Shown here: piece by piece, positions 9,503 through 19,790 of the stretch | Layout: every line of letters begins with the position of its first letter | Position numbering within the stretch: position 1 is the stretch's first letter | NCBI RefSeq assembly: GCF_003337315.1 | Contig: NZ_QPJV01000004.1 | Location: 1 to 64,000, forward strand | Direction: 5' to 3' | Length of the DNA: 64,000 nt | Origin: Vagococcus fluvialis | GTDB taxonomy: Bacteria; Bacillota; Bacilli; Lactobacillales; Vagococcaceae | The notes under the pieces: generated by a model | The model's database searches: none | What the model saw: only the letters and a program-made list of their open reading frames with translations | Told to the model about the DNA's origin: nothing | Program-made: the position numbers and the translations under genes

Positions 9503-9541
9503 TAAGGCGTAAGTGTAAAAACTTATGCCTTAGTTATTTTT
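9503..9541 (+). terminator. Terminator of the dinG-asnS operon
   Basis: A 12-bp stem pairs TAAGGCGTAAGT (9503-9514) with 9521-9532 (one G-T pair), followed by a T-rich tail. Confidence 0.85.
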
Positions 9542-9546
9542 TATGA

Positions 9547-9576
9547 TTGACAACGCTTCCTTTTTAATGTTAGATT
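9547..9576 (+). promoter_or_regulatory. Promoter of the beta-glucoside operon with cre-like site
   Basis: TTGACA at 9547-9552 and a TAGATT-type -10 around 9571-9576 (spacer 18) place transcription start just ahead of the antiterminator hairpin. TGACAACGCTTCCT (9548-9561), overlapping the -35, resembles a CcpA catabolite-responsive element with two departures from consensus. Catabolite repression of a beta-glucoside operon would be expected; binding is inferred. Confidence 0.55.
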
Positions 9577-9587
9577 ATAGGTAATAA

Positions 9588-9664
9588 GGATAGTCATTAT
9601 TAAGTTAAGCTAAACCTAAACAGTACTCCAAGTCAATGGCAGGAGTTTGTTTGGGTATTTTTTT
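9588..9664 (+). promoter_or_regulatory. Ribonucleic antiterminator (RAT) overlapping a leader terminator
   Basis: A 29-nt RAT-like element at 9588-9616 begins GGAT and ends AGCTAAACC, matching the length and end signature of BglG/LicT targets. Its last bases form the 5' side of an intrinsic terminator (arms about 9614-9629 and 9641-9656, T tract 9658-9664). The two structures are mutually exclusive. When LicT binds the RAT the terminator cannot form and the operon is read through. The arrangement is seen in the sequence; the mechanism is established for the LicT/BglG family. Confidence 0.85.
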
Positions 9665-9710
9665 ATGCTTTTTTTCTAATGTATGTGAAAAAGAGGGGAG
9701 ATAAAATAAA

Positions 9711-10565
9711 TTGGTCATATCAAAAGTGTTGAATAATAATGTTGTTATTGCTCTTAAGGATGATGGAACGGAACTTGTTTTAATGGGAACAGGCTTAGGA
9801 TTTCAAAAAAAGGTTGGTAACCATATTGATGATGAAAAAATCCAAAAAACATTTGAGTTAAAAGGTGATTTAGATTCCTTAAGAGTAGAAGAAATGCTCT
9901 CAGAAATTCCAGAAGATATTATTGAAATGTCTTATCGAATTTTAAAAAAATCAAAAGAGAAATTAAATAAAGAAATGAATGAAACTGCCTTCCTTTCTTT
10001 TGCAGATCATTTGCATACAGCTATCCAAAGAAGCGAAAAAAATATTCAATTAAAAAACTTTTTGCTTTGGGATATTAAACGCTTTTTCCCAAAAGAATTA
10101 GCAATTGCTCAAGAGGGGATACGTTGGGTTAACGAAGAAATGAATACTAACCTTTCTGAGGATGAAGCAGGTTTTTTAACTCTTCACATTGTTAATGCTG
10201 AAATTGATAACAGTTCAGAAGATGCGATAAAATTAACGCAGCTAATTGAAGAGATTTTAACAACAATCAAATACACATTAAAAATTAACTTTGTAGAGCA
10301 AGATATTTATTTTCAGCGATTTATCACTCACTTACGCTTTTTCTCAGAAAGAGTTATTAGAGCAAGTAATGGCGAGCATGAAGAAGATAATAGAGTAGAG
10401 TCAGAATTATTTGAACTGATTACAACAAAATACAAAGAAGCTTATATTGCCACAAAAAAAGTTGTGGAGCTACTTGCTAATAGATGGAATTACGAAGTCT
10501 CACCAGATGAGCAAGTTTACATTACGATTCATTTAGCACGTATTATGGATAAGAGTAAAAATTAA
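9711..10565 (+). CDS. licT: LicT/BglG-family transcriptional antiterminator
   Basis: An RNA-binding antiterminator for beta-glucoside genes. The N-terminal CAT domain (about 1-55, containing NNNVVIAL and GTGLGFQKKVG) binds the RAT RNA. Two PTS regulation domains follow (about 65-170 and 171-284), with the regulatory histidines visible as H100, H159, H207 and H274, close to the positions in Bacillus LicT. PTS phosphorylation of these residues sets activity. The start is TTG 9711, with AGAGGGGAG about ten bases upstream; it gives the family N-terminus and no ATG fits. The gene lies after its own RAT/terminator, so it is autoregulated. Confidence 0.92.
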   Translation: MVISKVLNNNVVIALKDDGTELVLMGTGLGFQKKVGNHIDDEKIQKTFELKGDLDSLRVEEMLSEIPEDIIEMSYRILKKSKEKLNKEMNETAFLSFADHLHTAIQRSEKNIQLKNFLLWDIKRFFPKELAIAQEGIRWVNEEMNTNLSEDEAGFLTLHIVNAEIDNSSEDAIKLTQLIEEILTTIKYTLKINFVEQDIYFQRFITHLRFFSERVIRASNGEHEEDNRVESELFELITTKYKEAYIATKKVVELLANRWNYEVSPDEQVYITIHLARIMDKSKN

Positions 10566-10634
10566 GGGATAAAAACCTAATTTTATATATTATTTTTTAG
10601 AAAGGAGATGTATTTGATCCACTGGAAAGGATCC

Positions 10635-10663
10635 GGATCGTTACATTAAGTTGGCGAAACCTC
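10635..10663 (+). promoter_or_regulatory. Second RAT-like element upstream of bglP
   Basis: GGATCGTTAC followed by GTTGGCGAAACC resembles the conserved flanks of a LicT/BglG RAT. It lies between licT and bglP, where such a site is expected. Unlike the first site, no terminator with a T tract overlaps it. The core is about two bases shorter than usual, so it may be degenerate or act differently. Confidence 0.55.
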
Positions 10664-10675
10664 TAATAAAACTAA

Positions 10676-14044
<3,369 letters not shown>

Positions 14045-14064
14045 TTATTTGTTAAAGAAGAGGT

Positions 14065-14094
14065 TGTGACATAAATTATGTCACAGCTTTTTTA
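14065..14094 (+). terminator. Terminator of the beta-glucoside operon
   Basis: A perfect dyad, TGTGACATAA (14065-14074) with 14076-14085, is followed by a T run at 14088-14093. Confidence 0.88.
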
Positions 14095-14095
14095 T

Positions 14096-14146
14096 TTGAC
14101 TTAAACTTAAAATAGGTTTATTATAATTATATTAACTACAAATGTA
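14096..14146 (+). promoter_or_regulatory. copZ promoter with cop box
   Basis: TTGACT (14096-14101), 17 bp, TATTAT (14119-14124). Downstream, TACAAATGTA (14137-14146) is an exact match to the CopY operator consensus TACAnnTGTA. Copper-responsive derepression by a CopY-type repressor encoded elsewhere is the direct reading. Confidence 0.82.
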
Positions 14147-14173
14147 AATTGTGAAAAAGAAAGGTTGGTAAAC

Positions 14174-14383
14174 ATGAAACAAAAAATAAAAATTGATGGT
14201 ATGAGTTGTAATCATTGCGTGGCAAAAGTTGAAAAGGCTGTTTCTGAATTAGATGGTGTTGATAAAATTAAAGTAAAACTAAAAGATGCTGAAGCTAAAG
14301 TTAAATTTGATGAAACCAAAATCCCTTTAGATAAAGTATTAGAAGTTATTACAGATTTAGGATATGATGCAAGTAGTATTTAA
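14174..14383 (+). CDS. copZ: Copper chaperone CopZ
   Basis: 69-residue heavy-metal-associated domain. The Cu(I)-binding motif is GMSCNHC (C12, C15), within the ferredoxin-like beta-alpha-beta-beta-alpha-beta order. CopZ carries cytoplasmic Cu(I) to a P-type ATPase and to the CopY repressor. Start ATG 14174 is chosen over TTG 14165 because GAAAGG sits about nine bases upstream. A cop box precedes it. No copA, copB or copY is adjacent, whereas Enterococcus hirae has copYZAB together; here copZ stands alone between two terminators. Confidence 0.92.
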   Translation: MKQKIKIDGMSCNHCVAKVEKAVSELDGVDKIKVKLKDAEAKVKFDETKIPLDKVLEVITDLGYDASSI

Positions 14384-14389
14384 AAACTT

Positions 14390-14426
14390 GAGGAGTGTGG
14401 CATAATTTTGCCATAGTCCTCTTTTT
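14390..14426 (+). terminator. Terminator of copZ
   Basis: The stem has an outer GAGGA/TCCTC part and an inner TGGCA/TGCCA part separated by a small internal loop, and is followed by TTTTTG. Confidence 0.75.
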
Positions 14427-14428
14427 GT

Positions 14429-14478
14429 TTGACAAACTAAAAAAGATATTATTTTATCATACATATAAATGCATGTAT
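14429..14478 (+). promoter_or_regulatory. Promoter and dyad ahead of the tetR pseudogene
   Basis: TTGACA (14429-14434) lies 17 bp before an AT-rich -10 at about 14452-14457. The inverted repeat ATACAT (14459-14464) with ATGTAT (14473-14478) is placed like a TetR autoregulatory operator. It now drives only a broken gene. Confidence 0.5.
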
Positions 14479-14493
14479 AGTGAGGTGAAAGTA

Positions 14494-14758
14494 ATGGCTA
14501 GAAATAAATACCCAGAAAAAACAAGGAAAGCCATTTTAGATTCAGCAGTTAGACTCTTTACTATTTATGGTTGGGAAAAAGTAACGATTCAAGAAGTGAT
14601 TGATGATGTTGGGGGAATTACTAGGGGGCATTTTATCATCACTTTAAATCACGTAAAGACCTAATTGATGCAGTGACTAATGAGTAGTGATACGATTAAA
14701 AATATGAAAGAAGAAAAAGATTCGTTATTTGTAGAGTGTGGTATTAGAAATGACTAAG
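14494..14758 (+). pseudogene. TetR-family regulator, frameshifted remnant
   Basis: From ATG 14494 (GAGGTG upstream) the first ~48 residues read as a TetR DNA-binding domain: KTRKAILDSAVRLFTIYGWEK, then IQEVIDDVGGITRG. Next comes GGGGGC at about 14623. Reading one frame over restores the expected FYHHFKSRKDLIDAVTNE, so a single base (one G of the run) appears lost. That second frame stops at TAG near 14684. A third stretch (MSSDTIKNMKEEKDSLFVE) continues in another frame to about 14758. The ligand-binding domain is otherwise missing. The gene is decayed unless the run is a sequencing error, and the later breaks argue against that. Confidence 0.8.
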
Positions 14759-14760
14759 TT

Positions 14761-14994
14761 AACCAACCTGGTGTTTATAAATTAAATTTACCTAATACAG
14801 ATCATGGTAGTTTTACAGATTTAGCAGGATTATCTCCTTTAGTAGCTGTTAAGGGTGCTGATTATAAAGGAACCTTTGATAAAATTAATTAAATTTCTTT
14901 AACGTTTTTTGATAAGCATTGAAAAAATAGTAATCCTGTTGCTTTAGATGATTATTTAAATCAACATCAAAATATTAGTGTAGAGAAATATTAA
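14761..14994 (+). pseudogene. C-terminal remnant of an alpha/beta hydrolase
   Basis: One frame from 14761 encodes a hydrolase-like C-terminus. It includes YKLNLPNTDHGSFTDLAGL, which looks like the catalytic-histidine region of PAF-acetylhydrolase/dienelactone-type hydrolases. It is interrupted by TAA at 14890 and TGA at 14920 before its natural TAA at 14992. The N-terminal two thirds are absent. TetR plus hydrolase is a common pairing, so this was probably a small regulated operon with the preceding pseudogene. Family assignment is tentative because only about 75 codons remain. Confidence 0.5.
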
Positions 14995-15042
14995 GCATAT
15001 ATAATTGAAATTAATTTGAAATCTTTTTAATTTAGGTAACAT

Positions 15043-15075
15043 CTCTTAATTTATCAATGTATAATAAATTAAGAG
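15043..15075 (+). promoter_or_regulatory. Dyad around the -10 of the tetR gene
   Basis: A perfect 12-bp inverted repeat, CTCTTAATTTAT (15043-15054) with 15064-15075, brackets TATAAT at 15060-15065 and runs into the ribosome site AAGAGGTG. The placement suits an autoregulatory operator. As RNA it could also hide the ribosome site in read-through transcripts. Confidence 0.6.
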
Positions 15076-15084
15076 GTGATTTTT

Positions 15085-15672
15085 TTGGCAAAACAGTATA
15101 CGAAAAAATTAATTCACGACACGTTTATTAATATGCTTAATGAAAAACCATTAAAAAAAATAACAGTAAAAGAATTAGCTTGTGCTTGTGAAATCAATCG
15201 TAATGCATTTTATTATTATTATTCTGATTTATATGAATTACTATCAGAAATTTTTGAAAAAGAATTACAAAGAGTTATTACAGAATTTAACGAAACATTG
15301 TCTTGGGAAGATAGCTTTAAAGTTGCAACTAAATTTGCCTTAGCAAATAAAAAGGCTATTTATCATGTATATGACTCCATGCAACAAGAAGAATTGATTA
15401 GGTATATTTACAATGTCTCTGGAAATATGATGGAGCGTTATGTTAATAATAGAGATAAGAATGTTTCTACTTCTGAATCAGATAAAGCGTTATTAGTTGC
15501 ATTTTTTCAATGTGCGTTATCAGGTATGGTTATTAGATGGATTCATTCTGGTATGAAGGAAGAGCCAGAGGAAATCATCCAGCGAATTGGTTTTTTATTA
15601 GACGGTACAGTAGAAACAGCTTTAACACGTAGTGCTGCTATAAATGAATTATCTAATTTTTTAGACATTTAG
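15085..15672 (+). CDS. TetR/AcrR-family transcriptional regulator
   Basis: 195 residues. The N-terminal helix-turn-helix spans about 5-50 (KLIHDTFINMLNEKPLKKIT, VKELACACEINRNAFYYYY), followed by an all-helical ligand-binding domain resembling TetR_C families with the ending GTVETALTRSAAINELSNFL. TTG 15085 is the likely start: AAGAGGTG lies seven bases upstream, while the GTG at 15076 is inside that site. It lies directly upstream of oleate hydratase on the same strand, separated by a terminator and a fresh promoter region. Control of the fatty-acid hydratase gene is plausible from position only. Confidence 0.85.
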   Translation: MAKQYTKKLIHDTFINMLNEKPLKKITVKELACACEINRNAFYYYYSDLYELLSEIFEKELQRVITEFNETLSWEDSFKVATKFALANKKAIYHVYDSMQQEELIRYIYNVSGNMMERYVNNRDKNVSTSESDKALLVAFFQCALSGMVIRWIHSGMKEEPEEIIQRIGFLLDGTVETALTRSAAINELSNFLDI

Positions 15673-15700
15673 TGGTCAGTGCCTAAATTTTAATCAAACA

Positions 15701-15737
15701 AAAGCAAATGTATTCTTTTGATACATTTGCTTTTTTT
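15701..15737 (+). terminator. Terminator of the tetR gene
   Basis: A 13-bp perfect stem pairs AAAGCAAATGTAT (15701-15713) with 15721-15733, running into a T tract. Confidence 0.92.
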
Positions 15738-15791
15738 GTCTAATGAAATCCCTTTGTGAACTATTTATACTAATCTTGTATCAATCAGAAG

Positions 15792-15819
15792 AATAGTTAT
15801 TTAAAGATTACTAACTATT
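15792..15819 (+). promoter_or_regulatory. Inverted repeat upstream of oleate hydratase
   Basis: AATAGTTA (15792-15799) and TAACTATT (15812-15819) form a perfect 8-bp dyad with a 12-bp spacer, 39 bp before the ohyA start codon. It is a candidate regulator site. Its sequence differs from the dyad in front of the tetR gene, so common control is not shown. Confidence 0.45.
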
Positions 15820-15857
15820 TAGATAATAAAAACTTTATCAGAAAGAGGGCATTTATC

Positions 15858-17654
15858 ATGGAACTAAAAACACATGATCCAAGACTTACTTTAACTAATG
15901 GAACCTATCATTCTTTAGTACAAGCAAGAAAACCAGAAGGAATTGATGACAAACAAGCTTATTTAATTGGAACAGGAATTGGTGCTTTAGCAGCAGGTTG
16001 TTTTTTAATTAGAGATGCACATATGGAAGGTAGTAAGATTACATTCTTAGAACAATTAGATATTCCGGGAGGCTCTTTAGATGGAGCTGTTCGTCAAAAT
16101 GCTGGTTACGTAGCTCGTGGTGGTCGTGAGATGGGACACTGCTTTGAGGTACTGTGGAGTCTGTTTAGTTCCCTACCTTCAACTGAAAATCCAGAGATGA
16201 GTGTATTAGATTACTTTTTCTATACAAACTATGATGACCCAAACTCAAGTAATTGTCGTGTGACAAAAAATCGTGGTGAACGTTATGATAATGGTAAATT
16301 TAATTTAGGCATGGACTTAGCTAAAGAGTTAGCAGGTTTTGTTAATATGTCAGACAAATCATTAGAAAATAAAACAATTGAAGATGTTTTTTCTGATGAG
16401 TTATTAGATAGTGATTTCTGGATTTATTGGCGTACAATGTTTGCTTTTGAAAATTGGCATAGTGCTTTAGAGATGAAATTATATATGAACCGCTTTATCC
16501 ATCATGTAGATGGTCTACCAGATTTATCAGCCTTACAATTTTCACGTCATGATCAATTTACTTCTTTTGTTTTACCAATGGTTAAATATTTACAAGATCA
16601 TGGAGCAAAATTCCAATATGGTGTCACTGTAGAAACCGTTGAATTTGATATCACATCTGATAAAAAAGTAGCTAAAAAAATAGTAGCTTATGATAAAGAA
16701 AGAAATGACATTTCTATAGAGTTAACAAAGAATGACTTAATATTTATTACCAATGGTTCCATGACAGAAGCTTCTGGTTATGGAGATGATAATACACCAG
16801 CACCATTTAATAAAGAGTCAGAAACTGGTTGTTGGCGTTTATGGAAAAACATTGCTAAACAATCTCCAGATTTTGGTAACCCAGAAAAATTCTGTGGAGA
16901 TACAGAACAATCAAATTGGGAGTCATGTACAGTGACTTGTCATGACAAACGAGTACCTGAGTATATTGAAAAAATTACAAAACGTTCTCCTTATGGCGGT
17001 AAAACAGTAACTGGTGGTATTATTTCAGCTTTAGACTCTTCTTGGTTAATGAGTTGGACAATCAACCGCCAAGAACAATACATTGGTCAACCAGAAGAAG
17101 ATGTTGTTGTTTGGGTATATGGTTTATTCTCAGATGTTCCTGGTGACTACATTAAAAAAGCTATGCGTGATTGTACAGGTAAAGAAATCACTAAAGAATG
17201 GTTGTATCACATTGGTGTGCCAATCAATGAAATTGAAGAATTAGCTGAATCATGTACAGCAATCCCAGTTATGATGCCTTACATCACTTCACAATTCATG
17301 CCTCGTGAAGAAGGAGACCGTCCATATGTTGTGCCAAAAAATGCTGTTAACTTTGCCTTTTTAGGCCAATTTGCTGAAACATTAGATGATCCAGGTCGTG
17401 ATACTGTCTTTACAATTGAGTACTCTGGTAGAACTGCTATGGAAGCTGTTTACGTCTTAACGGGTGTTGAAAAAGGTGTTCCAGAAGTTATTGGTACTCG
17501 TTATGATATTCGCTACTTATTATATGCGGGATTAAGTTTATTAGACGGTGAACAACCTGACATTCATATTCCACCACTTGTTAAACATAAAATAATGAAA
17601 AAAATAAAAGATACTGATATTGAAGAATTATTGAAAACATACCATATTCTTTAA
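15858..17654 (+). CDS. ohyA: Oleate hydratase (MCRA family)
   Basis: 598-residue FAD enzyme that adds water to the cis-9 double bond of oleate/linoleate to give 10-hydroxy fatty acids, detoxifying free unsaturated fatty acids. The nucleotide-binding region is GTGIGALAAGCFLIRD (about residues 38-53). The catalytic-loop signature RGGREMGHCFEVLW lies at about 90-103, with the conserved glutamate. The family C-terminal motif FAFLGQFAETLDDPGRDTVF is also present. The family was formerly called myosin cross-reactive antigen. AGAGGG precedes ATG 15858. Monocistronic, between two terminators. Codon use here and in the glycolytic genes looks more expression-optimised than in the following operon. Confidence 0.95.
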   Translation: MELKTHDPRLTLTNGTYHSLVQARKPEGIDDKQAYLIGTGIGALAAGCFLIRDAHMEGSKITFLEQLDIPGGSLDGAVRQNAGYVARGGREMGHCFEVLWSLFSSLPSTENPEMSVLDYFFYTNYDDPNSSNCRVTKNRGERYDNGKFNLGMDLAKELAGFVNMSDKSLENKTIEDVFSDELLDSDFWIYWRTMFAFENWHSALEMKLYMNRFIHHVDGLPDLSALQFSRHDQFTSFVLPMVKYLQDHGAKFQYGVTVETVEFDITSDKKVAKKIVAYDKERNDISIELTKNDLIFITNGSMTEASGYGDDNTPAPFNKESETGCWRLWKNIAKQSPDFGNPEKFCGDTEQSNWESCTVTCHDKRVPEYIEKITKRSPYGGKTVTGGIISALDSSWLMSWTINRQEQYIGQPEEDVVVWVYGLFSDVPGDYIKKAMRDCTGKEITKEWLYHIGVPINEIEELAESCTAIPVMMPYITSQFMPREEGDRPYVVPKNAVNFAFLGQFAETLDDPGRDTVFTIEYSGRTAMEAVYVLTGVEKGVPEVIGTRYDIRYLLYAGLSLLDGEQPDIHIPPLVKHKIMKKIKDTDIEELLKTYHIL

Positions 17655-17674
17655 GAGGCTGTTTTAGAAATAAG

Positions 17675-17712
17675 TAAGAGGTTGGCTAATTTATCAGTCA
17701 GCCTCTTATTTT
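17675..17712 (+). terminator. Terminator of ohyA
   Basis: A stem of about 13 bp starts TAAGAGG (17675-17681), with its partner CCTCTTA at 17702-17708; the inner pairs include two G-T wobbles. It is followed by TTTTC. Confidence 0.8.
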
Positions 17713-17744
17713 CATTACTTAATTATTAGGAAGAAGGTTTCAAA

Positions 17745-19790
17745 GTGTACGAAATAACTACCCTAGAAAAATCATTGAAAGAAGACTACGCAAAGTTTCT
17801 TCAAGGTGAACTTTTGAAAAAACATCAAGAAAATAAGCAAAATAAAACTGATTCTGAATTTTTAAGCGTATTTAGATCAAACCATAAACCAAGTGAAATA
17901 AAAGAAACAACAAAATCATTAGTAGATGAGTATAGACAGTTTGTTGACTCTCAAGTTAGTGACTACTATAAAAAGATAGATGAGATTTCAGGAAAAATAG
18001 CTTATGAAAAATTTCTATTGCATTGGGAAAGAAAAATATTAAGAATCAACCATGAAAATTTAAGTAGTGAAGCCACCCGCTACTATGTAGATAAAATTAA
18101 TCAGCATAATAGTGACTTAAAGCTATTAATAAAAGAATCTCCAGAGGCTTGGATTGCTTTTTATAAAAAGGAGTGGCTCACTGATATTAAATGCCAAAAA
18201 GAGCAGCAATTAGTACCGGTTCCTTATGTGACACGGACTAAAGAGAAAGTGATTGAATGTCTAGAAAAGAGCCAACCAGTTTATTTAGTCGGACATCTAG
18301 GTAGTGGGAAAACACAGCTAGCAATTGAAGCAGCAGTAGATTATGTAGTCCAAGAAAAAATCCAAGTTGCTTTAGAAGAAGAAATGGAGCATTGGTTTAA
18401 TAAACATCAAGAAGCATCTAAATATGAGGCTTACAATCATTTTTTAGATGAATATACAAAACAAATTTCTTTATATGAAAGAATAAGAAAAGCAGGTACA
18501 AAAGAAGAACGGCAGCAATTAGAACCTTTATTTATTTCAGGCTCACACAATCTAACCTATGAAGATATGTTTGTTGAAAAGACATTAAGTTTAGAGCAAC
18601 ATTTTAATCAAGATTCTTTTTCAGATTATTTAAATGAAATGGTGGCAGATTATTTAAATTGGATGACTGAACATGGCACATACTCAACTAATTTATCATC
18701 AGAGGAAGCTTTACAATTAAGAGTACAAATTTGGAAAAGTTTTTCAGATTTATTTATTGCTAAAAATAACTCTTTTGGTACGACTGTTAAAAAAATAGAA
18801 CGAGAGATATTAATAGCTCTTAAAGAAGGCCGTCCAGTTATTGTTGATGAATTAAACACAATTGCTATGCAAAATTTAATTGCTTTGAATGACTTATTAC
18901 AACGCCATGTAGGACAAACAGCTTATATTACAGGTGTTGGTCCTATAGAAATTAAGCAAGGTTTTGGTTTTATTGGAACTGGGAATTTGTCTACAGATTT
19001 AATTCATTATGAAGGAACTAATCAACTAAATCCTGCATTTCAATCTCGTTTTGTAACAATTGAATACAACTATGTTCCGCAACAACTATCAGGTGAATTA
19101 AAATTTGTAAAAAAAAATGAAGAAAACGAGTTATTTAGAGTTATCCTTTCAACATTAGCAAATGATGATGGTTCAATTGAATTGCCACAAAAAAATGAAA
19201 CCTTAGATGAATTATTTAGGTTTGCTCAATTATCACGCTTAACTCAAGAAGTTTTTATGGGAAAATATGTGGATAATGAAGAAAGTGAGAGTACTTACTC
19301 TTTAGGATTGAAGGAAGCAGTTTTGTCTATTCGAAATATTATACATGTATTAAACAGTTGGAACTACGGAGAAGAAAAATGTTTTTCTAAAGCTTTATGG
19401 GATGGTTTTATTAGTTCAATAACCTATCCTAGTGATCAGTATTATATACTTTCTCAGGCATTAAGGTTTGGATTTTTTAAAGAAACTGATGGGTGGCAAT
19501 TAGGCAAAGTATTAACCTATGCTAGATTGGTGTCCTATGAGGAATTAAGGTTAGACACTTATAGTTATCAAAGAGGACAAACTGAAATATTAAGTTATTT
19601 TGATGTAATTAATATTTTATTTACGCAACCAGAAAAAAGAAAGAAGCCATTTCCTTTTTTAAATGAAGAAAACTTACAAACTAATGTTTTAAATGTCAAA
19701 GACTTTCAAGAAATTGAGAAGAAACTTCAAAGCTTAGAATATACGAAAACTCTGTATGATTATTTGAATAAAGGTGAAGAGAGTGACTAA
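17745..19790 (+). CDS. MoxR/dynein-like AAA+ ATPase, first gene of a three-gene operon
   Basis: 681 residues. The N-terminal ~155 residues are charged and helical. The AAA+ core has Walker A GHLGSGKT (183-190), Walker B PVIVDELN (364-371, D368/E369), sensor-1 GTGN (411-414, N414) and LNPAFQSRF (428-436), whose arginine matches the MoxR/dynein-type finger position. About 170 residues separate Walker A and B, much longer than in RavA-type MoxR proteins; this helical insert contains SGSHNLTYEDMF. The C-terminal ~240 residues look helical. Start GTG 17745 follows a weak AAGAAGG. The next gene begins inside its end. Such ATPases usually remodel a target with a VWA partner, and a VWA gene is present two genes downstream. 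The target is unknown. Confidence 0.8.
   Translation: MYEITTLEKSLKEDYAKFLQGELLKKHQENKQNKTDSEFLSVFRSNHKPSEIKETTKSLVDEYRQFVDSQVSDYYKKIDEISGKIAYEKFLLHWERKILRINHENLSSEATRYYVDKINQHNSDLKLLIKESPEAWIAFYKKEWLTDIKCQKEQQLVPVPYVTRTKEKVIECLEKSQPVYLVGHLGSGKTQLAIEAAVDYVVQEKIQVALEEEMEHWFNKHQEASKYEAYNHFLDEYTKQISLYERIRKAGTKEERQQLEPLFISGSHNLTYEDMFVEKTLSLEQHFNQDSFSDYLNEMVADYLNWMTEHGTYSTNLSSEEALQLRVQIWKSFSDLFIAKNNSFGTTVKKIEREILIALKEGRPVIVDELNTIAMQNLIALNDLLQRHVGQTAYITGVGPIEIKQGFGFIGTGNLSTDLIHYEGTNQLNPAFQSRFVTIEYNYVPQQLSGELKFVKKNEENELFRVILSTLANDDGSIELPQKNETLDELFRFAQLSRLTQEVFMGKYVDNEESESTYSLGLKEAVLSIRNIIHVLNSWNYGEEKCFSKALWDGFISSITYPSDQYYILSQALRFGFFKETDGWQLGKVLTYARLVSYEELRLDTYSYQRGQTEILSYFDVINILFTQPEKRKKPFPFLNEENLQTNVLNVKDFQEIEKKLQSLEYTKTLYDYLNKGEESD

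Noticed and set aside
14395-14493. N-terminal extension of the tetR pseudogene frame
   Set aside because: This part is the copZ terminator and the tetR promoter; the ribosome site GAGGTG and family N-terminus place the start at 14494.
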